Part shown: piece after piece, positions 19,461 to 28,179 of the stretch
Numbering within the stretch: position 1 is the first letter of the stretch
Layout: every line of letters starts with the position of its first letter
Source: an uncultured Saccharospirillaceae bacterium
GTDB taxonomy: Bacteria > Pseudomonadota > Gammaproteobacteria > Pseudomonadales > Oceanobacteraceae
Direction of reading: 5' to 3'
NCBI GenBank assembly: GCA_947503895.1
Contig: CANNFT010000003.1
Coordinates: 496,001 to 560,000, forward strand
Length of the DNA: 64,000 nucleotides
The notes under the pieces: model-generated
The model's input: only the letters and a program-made list of their open reading frames with translations
Database searches by the model: none
What the model was told of the DNA's origin: nothing
Translations under genes and position numbers: made by a program

Positions 19461-21800
19461 TTGAATATAATATTGATGAAAATTAAATCTTTTATAAAGA
19501 ATGCTTCGTTAGCATTGCGACCAAGGCCTTTACCGATAGAAAAGCCTACGGTACTTCAGTTTCCAATAAATGATATTTGTAATTCACGCTGTCAAATGTG
19601 TCGTATTTGGGAGAATAAACAGTCTGAGGATATTAATTTAGATCAATTGAGAAGAGGTTTAGATAATCCGTTATATAGTGAAGTTGTTTCCATTGGGGTG
19701 AACGGGGGGGAGCCAACATTAAGAGAAGATTTACCTAAAATAGTTGAAGTTTTATTTCAGAGTTTGCCGAAGTTGAAAAATATTTCATTGATTACAAATG
19801 GATATAAATACAATCAGGTGATTGAGAGGGTTGATGCAGTTGGTAAGGTAGTTAATAAATACAAAGGGTATTTCGATTTAATGCTTTCTTTGGATGGATA
19901 TAAAGAGGTGCATGATCTAGTAAGAGGGCATAAAAATTATTTTAATAAAGCTATACATGTTATTGATTATGCTGAAAGCTCTAAATATGTAAATAATTTT
20001 AGAGTAGGATGCACAGTAATAAAAGAAAACATATATGGGTTAGCTGACTTACTAGACTACTGTATCAAAAGAAATGTTTATATTAAATATCGCTTAGGAA
20101 TACCTCATCAGAGATTATATACTAATAATTTAAGTGACCCTTATAATTTAACTTTTAATGAGAAGTATGAATTGGTGGAATTTCTTGAGAACTTATGCAT
20201 ATATTATGAAAAAGGAGATGCTCAATTATATTTTTACAAGTCTCTCATTGGCCAAATTATGCATGGAAAAAATAGAGTATCAGGATGTGATTGGCAACAT
20301 AGGGGGATAACAATTACTTCAAAGGGAGAGTTGTTATATTGCGCTGTTAAGAGTGATGTATTGTTGGATGATATTTCGAATGGAGATAGTGAATATGCAT
20401 ACTTTAATAATAGAGATCATCAGTTAGATATTATAAGTGGAGATTGTGATAGTTGTAATCATGATTATGTTGGGGTCCCTCCAAGAGGTGAGTATGCCAA
20501 GCGCTTAATGAGGCGAGTTCTTAGGGTGTTTTTCAAAAATAGTATTTCAGTATTTAAGCCTTTGAAGTTTCTTCTCAATTTTAAGAGGGAATATCAGTTT
20601 AATTCTAGGTTGAAAAAGTATGAGGCATACAGAAATACAAATAGCGAAGTTGTATTAAGTGAGCATAATAAAAAAATACTTATTTGTGGTTGGTATGGTA
20701 CTGAAACATTAGGTGATAAGGCTATTCTTGCTGGGATAATAAATGTATTCAACGAAAAGTATGGTGATAAAATTGATGTATACTTGGCATCAATCAATCC
20801 TTATGTTTCGGAAATAACAAAAAGCCAAATGCCCGAGTTGGCGAATATTACTATTCTTACTGTGGAAGAGTCAATTTCAATCTCTAGATCTATGGACCTG
20901 GTCGTGTTTGGTGGTGGACCAATTATGGCAATCAATAATATTGCAGAAATGGAGGTGATTTTTAAAGAAGCGAAAGAGAATGGTGTGGAAACCTTGATTG
21001 CAGGTTGTGGTGTGGGCCCATTAGGTGCTAACTATCATAATGATTCAATTTGCAGGCTTTTAACGCTGTCTGATAAAAGGATATTTAGAGATGAACAGTC
21101 ATTGCACCTGTGTCAAAAATTAGGCGTAAATACTGATCATGATGTGGTAGCGGAAGATCCGGCTTTTACGTGGTTAAATGGATTGATTGAAAGAAATACC
21201 CAAAGTGAAATAATTGGTACGTCGAGAAAAATTTTACTTTTGGGTTTAAGGGACTTTCCTTATCAAGAGTATGCAAAGCATGTGGAGATTGGTGAGGCAA
21301 TAAAGATTAAAGAGCAGTATGAATATTTGATAGTTAATGTTTTAAAACGAATGTGTGATACGAACGAAGATTTAATTATAAAGCCTTTACCAATGTGTAC
21401 AAATCATTTTGGTAGTGATGATCGTTGGTTTTATCGTCGTTTATTTAGGAATGAAGATAAACTTGAGAGTAGCATTGATTACAGTTTACTTTACCAAGAG
21501 ATGGAGCCAGAGAAGTATGTTGTTGAATTTAAATCCAGTACAGTATTATTGGCGATGCGATTCCATTCATTAGTTTTCGGGTTGAGTACTGGTATTCCTT
21601 CTGTTGCCTTGGATTATACTTTGGGAAAAGGAAAGGTGGATTCACTTGCGAACAAATATTCAGTGCCAGTATTAAGGTTGGATCAACTTAACGAAGATGA
21701 GTTGTTTAATATGTTAACGAGTGCGTTAAATAAAAATCAAGTCAAAACTACGGTTAAGACTGAATATCAAAATGCGGTTAATTCAATTTTAAATGATTAA
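19461..21800 (+). CDS. Radical SAM domain fused to polysaccharide pyruvyltransferase domain
   Basis: A 779-residue two-domain protein. Residues about 30-340 form a radical SAM domain, with the [4Fe-4S] motif CNSRCQMC (C40, C44, C47), the SAM-binding GGEP (82-85), and later cysteines C276, C294, C329 and C332 that look like a SPASM or similar auxiliary cluster site. After a basic linker, residues about 404-730 match polysaccharide pyruvyltransferases: GWYGTETLGDKAI (410-422), FGGGP (483-487), RDEQS (543-547) and RFHS (700-703). The second half would put a pyruvate ketal on a sugar from phosphoenolpyruvate; the first half's reaction is unknown. Start TTG 19461 follows GTGAG at suitable spacing; ATG 19476 is the alternative. 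Confidence 0.82.
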   Translation: MNIILMKIKSFIKNASLALRPRPLPIEKPTVLQFPINDICNSRCQMCRIWENKQSEDINLDQLRRGLDNPLYSEVVSIGVNGGEPTLREDLPKIVEVLFQSLPKLKNISLITNGYKYNQVIERVDAVGKVVNKYKGYFDLMLSLDGYKEVHDLVRGHKNYFNKAIHVIDYAESSKYVNNFRVGCTVIKENIYGLADLLDYCIKRNVYIKYRLGIPHQRLYTNNLSDPYNLTFNEKYELVEFLENLCIYYEKGDAQLYFYKSLIGQIMHGKNRVSGCDWQHRGITITSKGELLYCAVKSDVLLDDISNGDSEYAYFNNRDHQLDIISGDCDSCNHDYVGVPPRGEYAKRLMRRVLRVFFKNSISVFKPLKFLLNFKREYQFNSRLKKYEAYRNTNSEVVLSEHNKKILICGWYGTETLGDKAILAGIINVFNEKYGDKIDVYLASINPYVSEITKSQMPELANITILTVEESISISRSMDLVVFGGGPIMAINNIAEMEVIFKEAKENGVETLIAGCGVGPLGANYHNDSICRLLTLSDKRIFRDEQSLHLCQKLGVNTDHDVVAEDPAFTWLNGLIERNTQSEIIGTSRKILLLGLRDFPYQEYAKHVEIGEAIKIKEQYEYLIVNVLKRMCDTNEDLIIKPLPMCTNHFGSDDRWFYRRLFRNEDKLESSIDYSLLYQEMEPEKYVVEFKSSTVLLAMRFHSLVFGLSTGIPSVALDYTLGKGKVDSLANKYSVPVLRLDQLNEDELFNMLTSALNKNQVKTTVKTEYQNAVNSILND

Positions 21801-21809
21801 GCTCTTACA

Positions 21810-23051
21810 ATGAAAATATTGCATGTGTGTTTCTCTGATACATCTGGTGGGGCTGCAAGGGCGGCATATCGCTTGCATACCGCACAGAGAAAATCTGGAT
21901 ATGATAGTTATATGCTTGTTGTCGATAAGCAACAAAAAGACGATAGTGTTATTACAATTAGTCCTATATCAAAATTATGGGTTCGAATTGTAAATAAAGT
22001 ATCTGGAATGATTCTTAATGCTTTCAATGGGGGACTAGATGGAGAGCACTCTTTAGGAGTTATACCCGGGGGGTTAGTAAGTCAAATTAACAGCATAGAT
22101 GCAGATATTATTAATTTACATTGGATTAATGGTGGGATGCTTAGTGTAGGAGAATTGAAATCAATTAAAAGCACTGTGGTTTGGACATTTCATGATATGT
22201 GGGCTTTTAGTGGCACAGGTCATTATGATGACCTTAATGAACCAGGAGGATATATATCTGGGTACAAAGGGTTAGGTGAGAATAACTTTCGAGAGTTATT
22301 AGATGTTAACTTGCAAGTATTTAATTATAAAAAAAAAATACTTTCAAACTTAAACTTTGCAATAGTAACACCGAGTATTTGGTTGAAAAATTGCACTGAA
22401 AGTAGCGATATGCTTAATAGCAAATATGTGGAAGTTATACCTAATTGTTTAGACATGAATATGTTTCGTCCTTACCCAAAGGATTTGGCTAGATCTAAAT
22501 TCAATCTTCCATTAGATAAAAAGCTTATCCTATTCGGTGCAATGTCTAGTGTGAGTGATAAGAGAAAAGGATTTGATTTACTGAGGGGTTCGCTTCTAGA
22601 ATTTTCCAGGACAATTGGCGATCCAGAAATGTATGAGTTGGTTGTGTTTGGTGCAGATTCTGGACCTGATGAAAAAGATCTAGGTTTAAAGTGTAATTAT
22701 TTAGGAAGTATACATGATGATTTAAAGCTAGCATTATGTTATAGCGTTGCAGATGTTTTTGTTGCTCCATCTATGCAAGATAATCTACCGAATACGATAG
22801 TAGAATCCCTAAGTTGTGGCACCCCTTGTATAGCTTTTTCGGTAGGTGGTTTCCCGGATATGATTGAGAATGATCGGACAGGCTTTATGGCTACTCCATT
22901 TTCTGAAAATCAATTATCTAAATCGATTGAAAAATGTTTGAATGGTAAAGATTTAGGTAATAACTGCCGGGAATTTGCCATTAAAAACTACTCAGAAGAC
23001 AATATTGTAGACAGCTATGCTTCAATCTACAAAAAATTATTGGAAATATGA
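21810..23051 (+). CDS. Glycosyltransferase family 4 protein
   Basis: A 413-residue GT-B-fold glycosyltransferase. The N-terminus MKILHVCFSDTSGGAARAAYRLH is the acceptor-side motif seen in many GT4 enzymes of polysaccharide loci. The C-terminal donor-binding part has PSMQDNLPNTIVESLSCGTP and the EN.RTGF segment. Such enzymes transfer a sugar from a nucleotide donor with retention, at the cytoplasmic face of the membrane. Donor and linkage cannot be read from sequence. It begins nine bases after the radical SAM fusion. Confidence 0.85.
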   Translation: MKILHVCFSDTSGGAARAAYRLHTAQRKSGYDSYMLVVDKQQKDDSVITISPISKLWVRIVNKVSGMILNAFNGGLDGEHSLGVIPGGLVSQINSIDADIINLHWINGGMLSVGELKSIKSTVVWTFHDMWAFSGTGHYDDLNEPGGYISGYKGLGENNFRELLDVNLQVFNYKKKILSNLNFAIVTPSIWLKNCTESSDMLNSKYVEVIPNCLDMNMFRPYPKDLARSKFNLPLDKKLILFGAMSSVSDKRKGFDLLRGSLLEFSRTIGDPEMYELVVFGADSGPDEKDLGLKCNYLGSIHDDLKLALCYSVADVFVAPSMQDNLPNTIVESLSCGTPCIAFSVGGFPDMIENDRTGFMATPFSENQLSKSIEKCLNGKDLGNNCREFAIKNYSEDNIVDSYASIYKKLLEI

Positions 23052-23092
23052 TATAGAATGAATAATGTGTATAAAACTGTGATTTCTTAATT

Positions 23093-24316
23093 ATGAAAGA
23101 AGTTAATAGTAATTATCTTGGGTTGTTTCTACTGTGGTTGGCCTTTACATCTGCGGCTCCTTTTACATTCTTTCAGGTCCCATATCATCCTCACAAAATA
23201 TTGATAGCAGCTGTATTGTGTATGATGACGATGCCTTTAATGATTAAAGAGACTATTAATTATAAAGATAAAAGTGTCTATGTAGTCCTCATAATACAAT
23301 CATTATACTTCCTATATGCAGCAATATATCATAATGATATTGCATTTCTGTTTCTATTTATTCAGGCCTTATCAATATTTATTGTTGTATTATATATGGA
23401 TAATTATCTGATGCTTGAAAAGGTTATAGATTCTATACTTTATGTAAGCTCTGTAATGGCTGTATTCGGGGTGATAGTTTTTACACTTGCCTTTTTTGAT
23501 CTTATTTACCCGGTAGCAGAATACCAGAATTCTGATGGTAAAGTTCTTTATAGCTATCTGCTGACTTTTAGTAATCATGTGTTCTTCATGGATGGCCGAC
23601 AAATAGTTAGAGTGGCTGGATTTTTTGATGAGCCTGGTACATTTGCCTTTTTTCTTGTCCATGCTTTGATTCTCAATAAATTGCACAAAGGAAATAAAAA
23701 AATTGACATAAGCATAATTATTGGGGGGGTGGCTACTCTATCAATGGCCTTCTATATATCTATTGCATTATATATATTGTTTTTTTATTTTAAATTAAAA
23801 AATATTTCTATATTCCTAGCTATAATTGGCGTTTTGCTTTTCTCAGCGATTGTTGTGCATAATAAAGCATCATCTGATGATGGATATGGTAAAATTTATG
23901 ATATGACATTTAGTCGTTTTGAAATAGATACAAATAGCGATAGAGTATTTAAAGGGGATAGTAGAACAGAAAATATTTTGATTGGTATTGATATGCTTGA
24001 ACAAAAAACATTATTGGGGTATGGGCTGACTTATATAAAAGAAAAGACTCAATATGGTTTGGCTTCGATATTAGGCCCATTGGTGACACAAGGATTTATC
24101 GGTTTTATCTTCTTTTTTTTACATGTGTTTAATATTTGTAGATTGGTTTATTTCAACTTTAACGTAAATAGATATACTTTAGTATCTGCATTGTGTGTTG
24201 CTATATTACTATTAAATTACATTCAGCGACCGTTTATATATGGACTTTATACTTATGTTTTGTTGATTTGTATATTTAAATTAATCAGTAAAAAAATTCA
24301 ATTTAGATGTGTATAA
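23093..24316 (+). CDS. wzy: Wzy-type O-antigen polymerase
   Basis: A 407-residue integral membrane protein with about ten or more hydrophobic segments. A larger polar, probably periplasmic loop lies around residues 255-310 (bases about 23860-24020), the usual layout of Wzy polymerases. These join repeat units on undecaprenyl diphosphate in the periplasm. Sequence identity in this family is low, so the call rests on topology, size and being the only such protein besides the flippase in the locus. Its 3' end is overlapped by an alternative GTG start of the next gene. Confidence 0.72.
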   Translation: MKEVNSNYLGLFLLWLAFTSAAPFTFFQVPYHPHKILIAAVLCMMTMPLMIKETINYKDKSVYVVLIIQSLYFLYAAIYHNDIAFLFLFIQALSIFIVVLYMDNYLMLEKVIDSILYVSSVMAVFGVIVFTLAFFDLIYPVAEYQNSDGKVLYSYLLTFSNHVFFMDGRQIVRVAGFFDEPGTFAFFLVHALILNKLHKGNKKIDISIIIGGVATLSMAFYISIALYILFFYFKLKNISIFLAIIGVLLFSAIVVHNKASSDDGYGKIYDMTFSRFEIDTNSDRVFKGDSRTENILIGIDMLEQKTLLGYGLTYIKEKTQYGLASILGPLVTQGFIGFIFFFLHVFNICRLVYFNFNVNRYTLVSALCVAILLLNYIQRPFIYGLYTYVLLICIFKLISKKIQFRCV

Positions 24317-24350
24317 GATTGTCATTGTTGGAAAAGGAACAGGAAAACTA

Positions 24351-25151
24351 GTGAGAAATCCTAAAGTATCAATAATTACAGTTACATATAATGCTGAGAA
24401 GTTATTGGATCAAACTATAAGAAGTGTTGTTGATCAATCATACGAAAATATTCAATATATCATCATTGATGGAGGTTCGAACGATTCAACTCTAGAAATT
24501 GTACATAGGTATTTAGATTATATAGATGTAATCATTAGCGAGCCTGATAACGGGATTAGTGATGCATTCAATAAGGGTATAGTTCAGTCAACTGGCGATT
24601 TAGTATTTATTTTAAGTGCAGATGATTTTTTATCCAATAATGATGTGATTTTAAAAGTCGCCGAATATTATTCAAACAATAATGACATTGATGTAATTCA
24701 CGGTAATGTATTTATGTTGGATGAGCAAGATAGGTCAGTAGTATTATCTAAACCTGATTCAACACTTAAAAGTTGTTTTTTTGGACAGCCCCTTAAGCAT
24801 GGTGGAACTTTTATTGCTAAAAAAGCTTACTTGAATTATGGAAAATATTCGGAAAATTTTAAGTATGCAATGGATTATGAGTTAGTTCTCCGATATATAT
24901 GTGCCGGTGCTAAATTTAAATACATTGACGAGTGTATCGCATACATAAGATGTGGTGGGGTTAATCAAGTATATAGAAGGGAGACTATTAAAGAGAGTAG
25001 GTTAATTTCAATTAATTATGGATTGCCTGTTTGGAAGTCAAATGTTTTTGGTTTCTGGAAATCTACAAAGGACTTTTTAAAACTTTGCCTTTCTGGAATG
25101 AGGCTAAATGTGTTATTAGCTTTATATAGGCTCTTCAAAAACTCAATTTAA
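24351..25151 (+). CDS. Glycosyltransferase family 2 protein
   Basis: A 266-residue GT-A-fold enzyme. It shows the opening VSIITVTYNAEKLLDQTIRS, the first aspartate region IDGGSNDST, EPDNGISDAFNKG and the SADDF metal-binding segment. It would transfer one sugar of the repeat unit with inversion. I chose GTG 24351, which has AGGA about seven bases upstream and begins right at the conserved strand. A GTG at 24309 would add 14 residues and overlap wzy by eight bases, so it remains possible. Confidence 0.85.
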   Translation: MRNPKVSIITVTYNAEKLLDQTIRSVVDQSYENIQYIIIDGGSNDSTLEIVHRYLDYIDVIISEPDNGISDAFNKGIVQSTGDLVFILSADDFLSNNDVILKVAEYYSNNNDIDVIHGNVFMLDEQDRSVVLSKPDSTLKSCFFGQPLKHGGTFIAKKAYLNYGKYSENFKYAMDYELVLRYICAGAKFKYIDECIAYIRCGGVNQVYRRETIKESRLISINYGLPVWKSNVFGFWKSTKDFLKLCLSGMRLNVLLALYRLFKNSI

Positions 25152-25207
25152 AGAGTAAGATTGAATTGTGGAAAAATATTATGCAAATTTTAAAAAGATA
25201 ATGATGT

Positions 25208-26305
25208 ATGAATAAAGTTTTATTGGTTGGTTCTCTCCCCCCGCCAGCTCATGGGCAGTCGATTGCATTTGAGTCTGCTATCAACGCATTAAAAAATGAA
25301 AATTGCAAATATGAGATAATAGAATCATCTTTTAGAGGTGGAAGTTATCTTAGCTCGTTTTTGAAAATCATGCGTTATATTTTTTTAGTGCCTTATTATA
25401 TTATCTTTTTTAGGCCGGATAGGATTTATTTTCTTTGTTCTAGGACATTTATTGGAAGCCTTAGAGACTTATACCTCTTGTTATTTTGTTTGTTAAGTAA
25501 GGCACAGGTTTTAAATCATTTACATGGCTCAGACTTTAGAGATTTTTTATTAACCAGAGGCTATTTATATAGATTAGTATTGCTTAGGATCTATAAGAGA
25601 ATTGATAGGCATGCAGTATTAATTGATGGCATGCAAGAGCAGCTATTTGAGATTGCTAAACCAAGTAATATTTTTATAATAAATAATTTTTACCAAAGCA
25701 ATGCTTATATTAACCAACTAGTAAATAAAGTCCCTAGTGATACAGGTTTGAATATTTTGTATTTGTCAACTATTATTCCGTCTAAGGGGGTATTTGAATT
25801 AATAGAATCAGTGATTGAGGTTTCTAAAACCATTAACGTAGAGCTTCATGTTGCAGGTGGATTCATGGGTGACCAAGCATTAAGTACAGAAGAAACAAAA
25901 GATAAGTTTAACTCCTATTTGTTAAAGAATGATTTTATAAAATATCATGGTGTAGTTGGTTTGGACGAAAAGTATAAGCTTCTACTGGATATCGATGTGG
26001 TGGCTTTACCAAGTTACTATGCATCAGAAGCTGTGCCATTGTGCTTAATTGAAGCAATGCGTATGGGGTGTTGCATTATAACTACAAACTATAAATATTT
26101 ACCAGAATTAATCAAGAATGAAATAAATGGGTTGATTGTAGATATTAAGTCTGTGGATGACCTGGTGTCAAAATTTAAATTTATTAAAGGTAATTATGAT
26201 TTTTTGAGGGAAGTGATGGCGAAAAATATTTTAGAGTCTTCAGGCAGATATTCAGAAGAAGAGTACCATAAAAATATTATAAATTTTATTAACGGTGTCT
26301 CATGA
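25208..26305 (+). CDS. Glycosyltransferase family 4 protein
   Basis: A 365-residue GT-B-fold glycosyltransferase. The N-terminus MNKVLLVGSLPPPAHGQS is a common start for this group. The C-terminal half carries LSTIIPSKGVFELIES and the donor-site segment ALPSYYASEAVPLCLIEAM with its conserved glutamate. It probably adds one residue to the lipid-linked repeat unit. The stop overlaps the ATG of the next gene by four bases, so it is coupled to the kinase-like pair that follows. Confidence 0.85.
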   Translation: MNKVLLVGSLPPPAHGQSIAFESAINALKNENCKYEIIESSFRGGSYLSSFLKIMRYIFLVPYYIIFFRPDRIYFLCSRTFIGSLRDLYLLLFCLLSKAQVLNHLHGSDFRDFLLTRGYLYRLVLLRIYKRIDRHAVLIDGMQEQLFEIAKPSNIFIINNFYQSNAYINQLVNKVPSDTGLNILYLSTIIPSKGVFELIESVIEVSKTINVELHVAGGFMGDQALSTEETKDKFNSYLLKNDFIKYHGVVGLDEKYKLLLDIDVVALPSYYASEAVPLCLIEAMRMGCCIITTNYKYLPELIKNEINGLIVDIKSVDDLVSKFKFIKGNYDFLREVMAKNILESSGRYSEEEYHKNIINFINGVS

Positions 26306-26961
26306 TAATAGTGATGTCTGGAGTTGATGGTGCCGGTAAGTCAACACAAATTAATTTGATTTCAGCGTACTGTAAAGAATTAAATTATAGAGTGAAGGTG
26401 CTTTGGGCTAGAGGTGGGTACACGCCATTATTTAAAATATTAAAGCGTATTTTGAGAGTGTCTGCAAAAGGAAAAACGGGTTCCTCAATTTATGTTGGAT
26501 CTTCTAGGGTTAAGATCCTAAAAAACAAATACGTTTCTTGGTTATGGCTGAATGTAGCAACTCTTGATTTGATACTATTTTATGCAATTTACGCACGTTT
26601 TCTGTCTGCATGTGGTTTAGTTGTTATTTGCGATCGGTTTATTGAAGATACTTTTTTGGATTTTACATTGAACTTTCAAGAGAGTTTTAACCCTGATGGA
26701 ATCCTTTGGCGCATACTCAGAAAAATTTCTCCTAAACCAAGTAATTCTTTTTTATTGCTTGTTCCAGTAGATGTTTCTATATATAGATCCAAATTAAAAA
26801 ATGACCCATTCCCTGATAGTAACGAAGTTCTTGAGTGGAGGTATTCCAAATACAATGATAGCTCCCTTTTTTCAGGAGATCGATATACCCTTATTGATGC
26901 TACTATGTCCATTGAAGATGTTAAGAACAATATTCTTTCAGAATTGTTGATGAAAAGATGA
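26302..26961 (+). CDS. Thymidylate-kinase-like P-loop protein
   Basis: A 219-residue protein with the P-loop GVDGAGKST (residues 7-15), identical in pattern to dTMP kinases, and a DRFIEDT segment in the position of the DR(Y/F) nucleoside-binding motif. The rest diverges from Tmk, and its genomic setting is not that of the housekeeping enzyme. It overlaps the glycosyltransferase before it and the APH-like gene after it by four bases each. A kinase acting on a sugar, lipid or nucleoside intermediate of the polysaccharide is likely. The fold is seen; the substrate is unknown. Confidence 0.68.
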   Translation: MIIVMSGVDGAGKSTQINLISAYCKELNYRVKVLWARGGYTPLFKILKRILRVSAKGKTGSSIYVGSSRVKILKNKYVSWLWLNVATLDLILFYAIYARFLSACGLVVICDRFIEDTFLDFTLNFQESFNPDGILWRILRKISPKPSNSFLLLVPVDVSIYRSKLKNDPFPDSNEVLEWRYSKYNDSSLFSGDRYTLIDATMSIEDVKNNILSELLMKR

Positions 26962-28175
26962 AAATAAAACTATTAAAATTACGAGAGAACTTTGAGGAAA
27001 ATTTTATATGCTCTTTTCGTCATTTTTTGAGTGAAAAATTCGGATGGAATGACGATATGTTTTGGTCGTCTTCAAAGAATGTAGGTGATACTGAAGATCA
27101 AATGGTTTTATGTGTAAATGATGTTTTGAATGTTATTTTTCCAAAGCAAATGCCCCCCATAAGATTAAAGCCTTTTGTGAATGAGTTTCGTTATAATGAA
27201 AATATAATAAAACGTATACTTCAAAATATTTATGTTAGCTTAGCAATTAAGCCATTTTTTGTAAGGTTCACCTCAATGAAAGTTTTGGTGATTCGAAACC
27301 CGCCTGAAAATATTAAAAATTTCCTTATTTTACCAGGCAATCACAGCCATAGAGTTATTGATTTTAAGGATGACGTTAGTTTAGTGTTTGCAAAAAAATG
27401 TTTTGATTATGATTACTTTAGGGCTGAGGCTGAAAGCAGACTAGAATATCATTTTCTTCCTGTTCCAAAGATATTAGATTATGTCAAAGGGAGGTGCTGG
27501 TTTTCTGAAGAAATTGTTTGTGGCCTACCAATTAATCGCTTAATAGATTATGAGCATAGGGACTCATCTTTAAGTAATGCTGCATCTGCTCTATTGGATT
27601 TATATGACTTAACATTAAGGGAGGTTGATCGTGAATCATATCTTGAAAAATTGAATAGTAGAATAAAAATGAAAATTGCTACGATTGAGTTATATATTTC
27701 ACATGGGCAACTGGTAATGCTTTATCAGCTTTTAGATATGCTCTACTTTAATGTAAGCGTGTTGTGGAATTGCTCCCATTCTGAAATAAGATTGGTTATG
27801 TCTCATGGTGATTTTCAACCTGCTAATGTTATTTGTGGTAAATCAAATGTTTGGTTGACCGACTGGGAGTATTGTTCAGAAAGAAGCATATACTTTGATA
27901 GTTTCTATTATGTTGTAAATTCTACTCGATTGGGTGATTTTTCATCTAAGATTGAGTTGCTGCTTAATAAAATGATTGACAACGCCTTGCCGATTCCGCT
28001 TGAAGGTATATTTTCTAAAAACTGTAAGTTTTATATCTTTTTGTTTTTATTGGAATTATATTTGTTGAAAATATCTGAAGTTTCTTCTGCTGGCATAAAA
28101 AATAAGTTTATCAATCTAGAGTCATGGGTAAATGAGGTGCTTGGTATGGATTGCATGAAAAATATGGACAATTAG
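26958..28175 (+). CDS. APH-family phosphotransferase-like protein
   Basis: A 405-residue protein with the kinase catalytic loop HGDFQPAN (H283, D285, N290) and the metal-binding DWE (302-304) of aminoglycoside/choline-kinase-type phosphotransferases. The N-terminal lobe is poorly conserved, and residues about 80-115 are hydrophobic. It overlaps the thymidylate-kinase-like gene by four bases. In a polysaccharide locus it more likely phosphorylates a sugar or alcohol than gives drug resistance. It is the last gene of the very AT-rich block. Confidence 0.68.
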   Translation: MKIKLLKLRENFEENFICSFRHFLSEKFGWNDDMFWSSSKNVGDTEDQMVLCVNDVLNVIFPKQMPPIRLKPFVNEFRYNENIIKRILQNIYVSLAIKPFFVRFTSMKVLVIRNPPENIKNFLILPGNHSHRVIDFKDDVSLVFAKKCFDYDYFRAEAESRLEYHFLPVPKILDYVKGRCWFSEEIVCGLPINRLIDYEHRDSSLSNAASALLDLYDLTLREVDRESYLEKLNSRIKMKIATIELYISHGQLVMLYQLLDMLYFNVSVLWNCSHSEIRLVMSHGDFQPANVICGKSNVWLTDWEYCSERSIYFDSFYYVVNSTRLGDFSSKIELLLNKMIDNALPIPLEGIFSKNCKFYIFLFLLELYLLKISEVSSAGIKNKFINLESWVNEVLGMDCMKNMDN

Positions 28176-28179
28176 AGTA

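Noticed and set aside
26958..28175. Aminoglycoside resistance gene
   Set aside because: The HGD and DWE motifs are shared by many APH-fold kinases, and the setting inside a polysaccharide operon argues against drug resistance.
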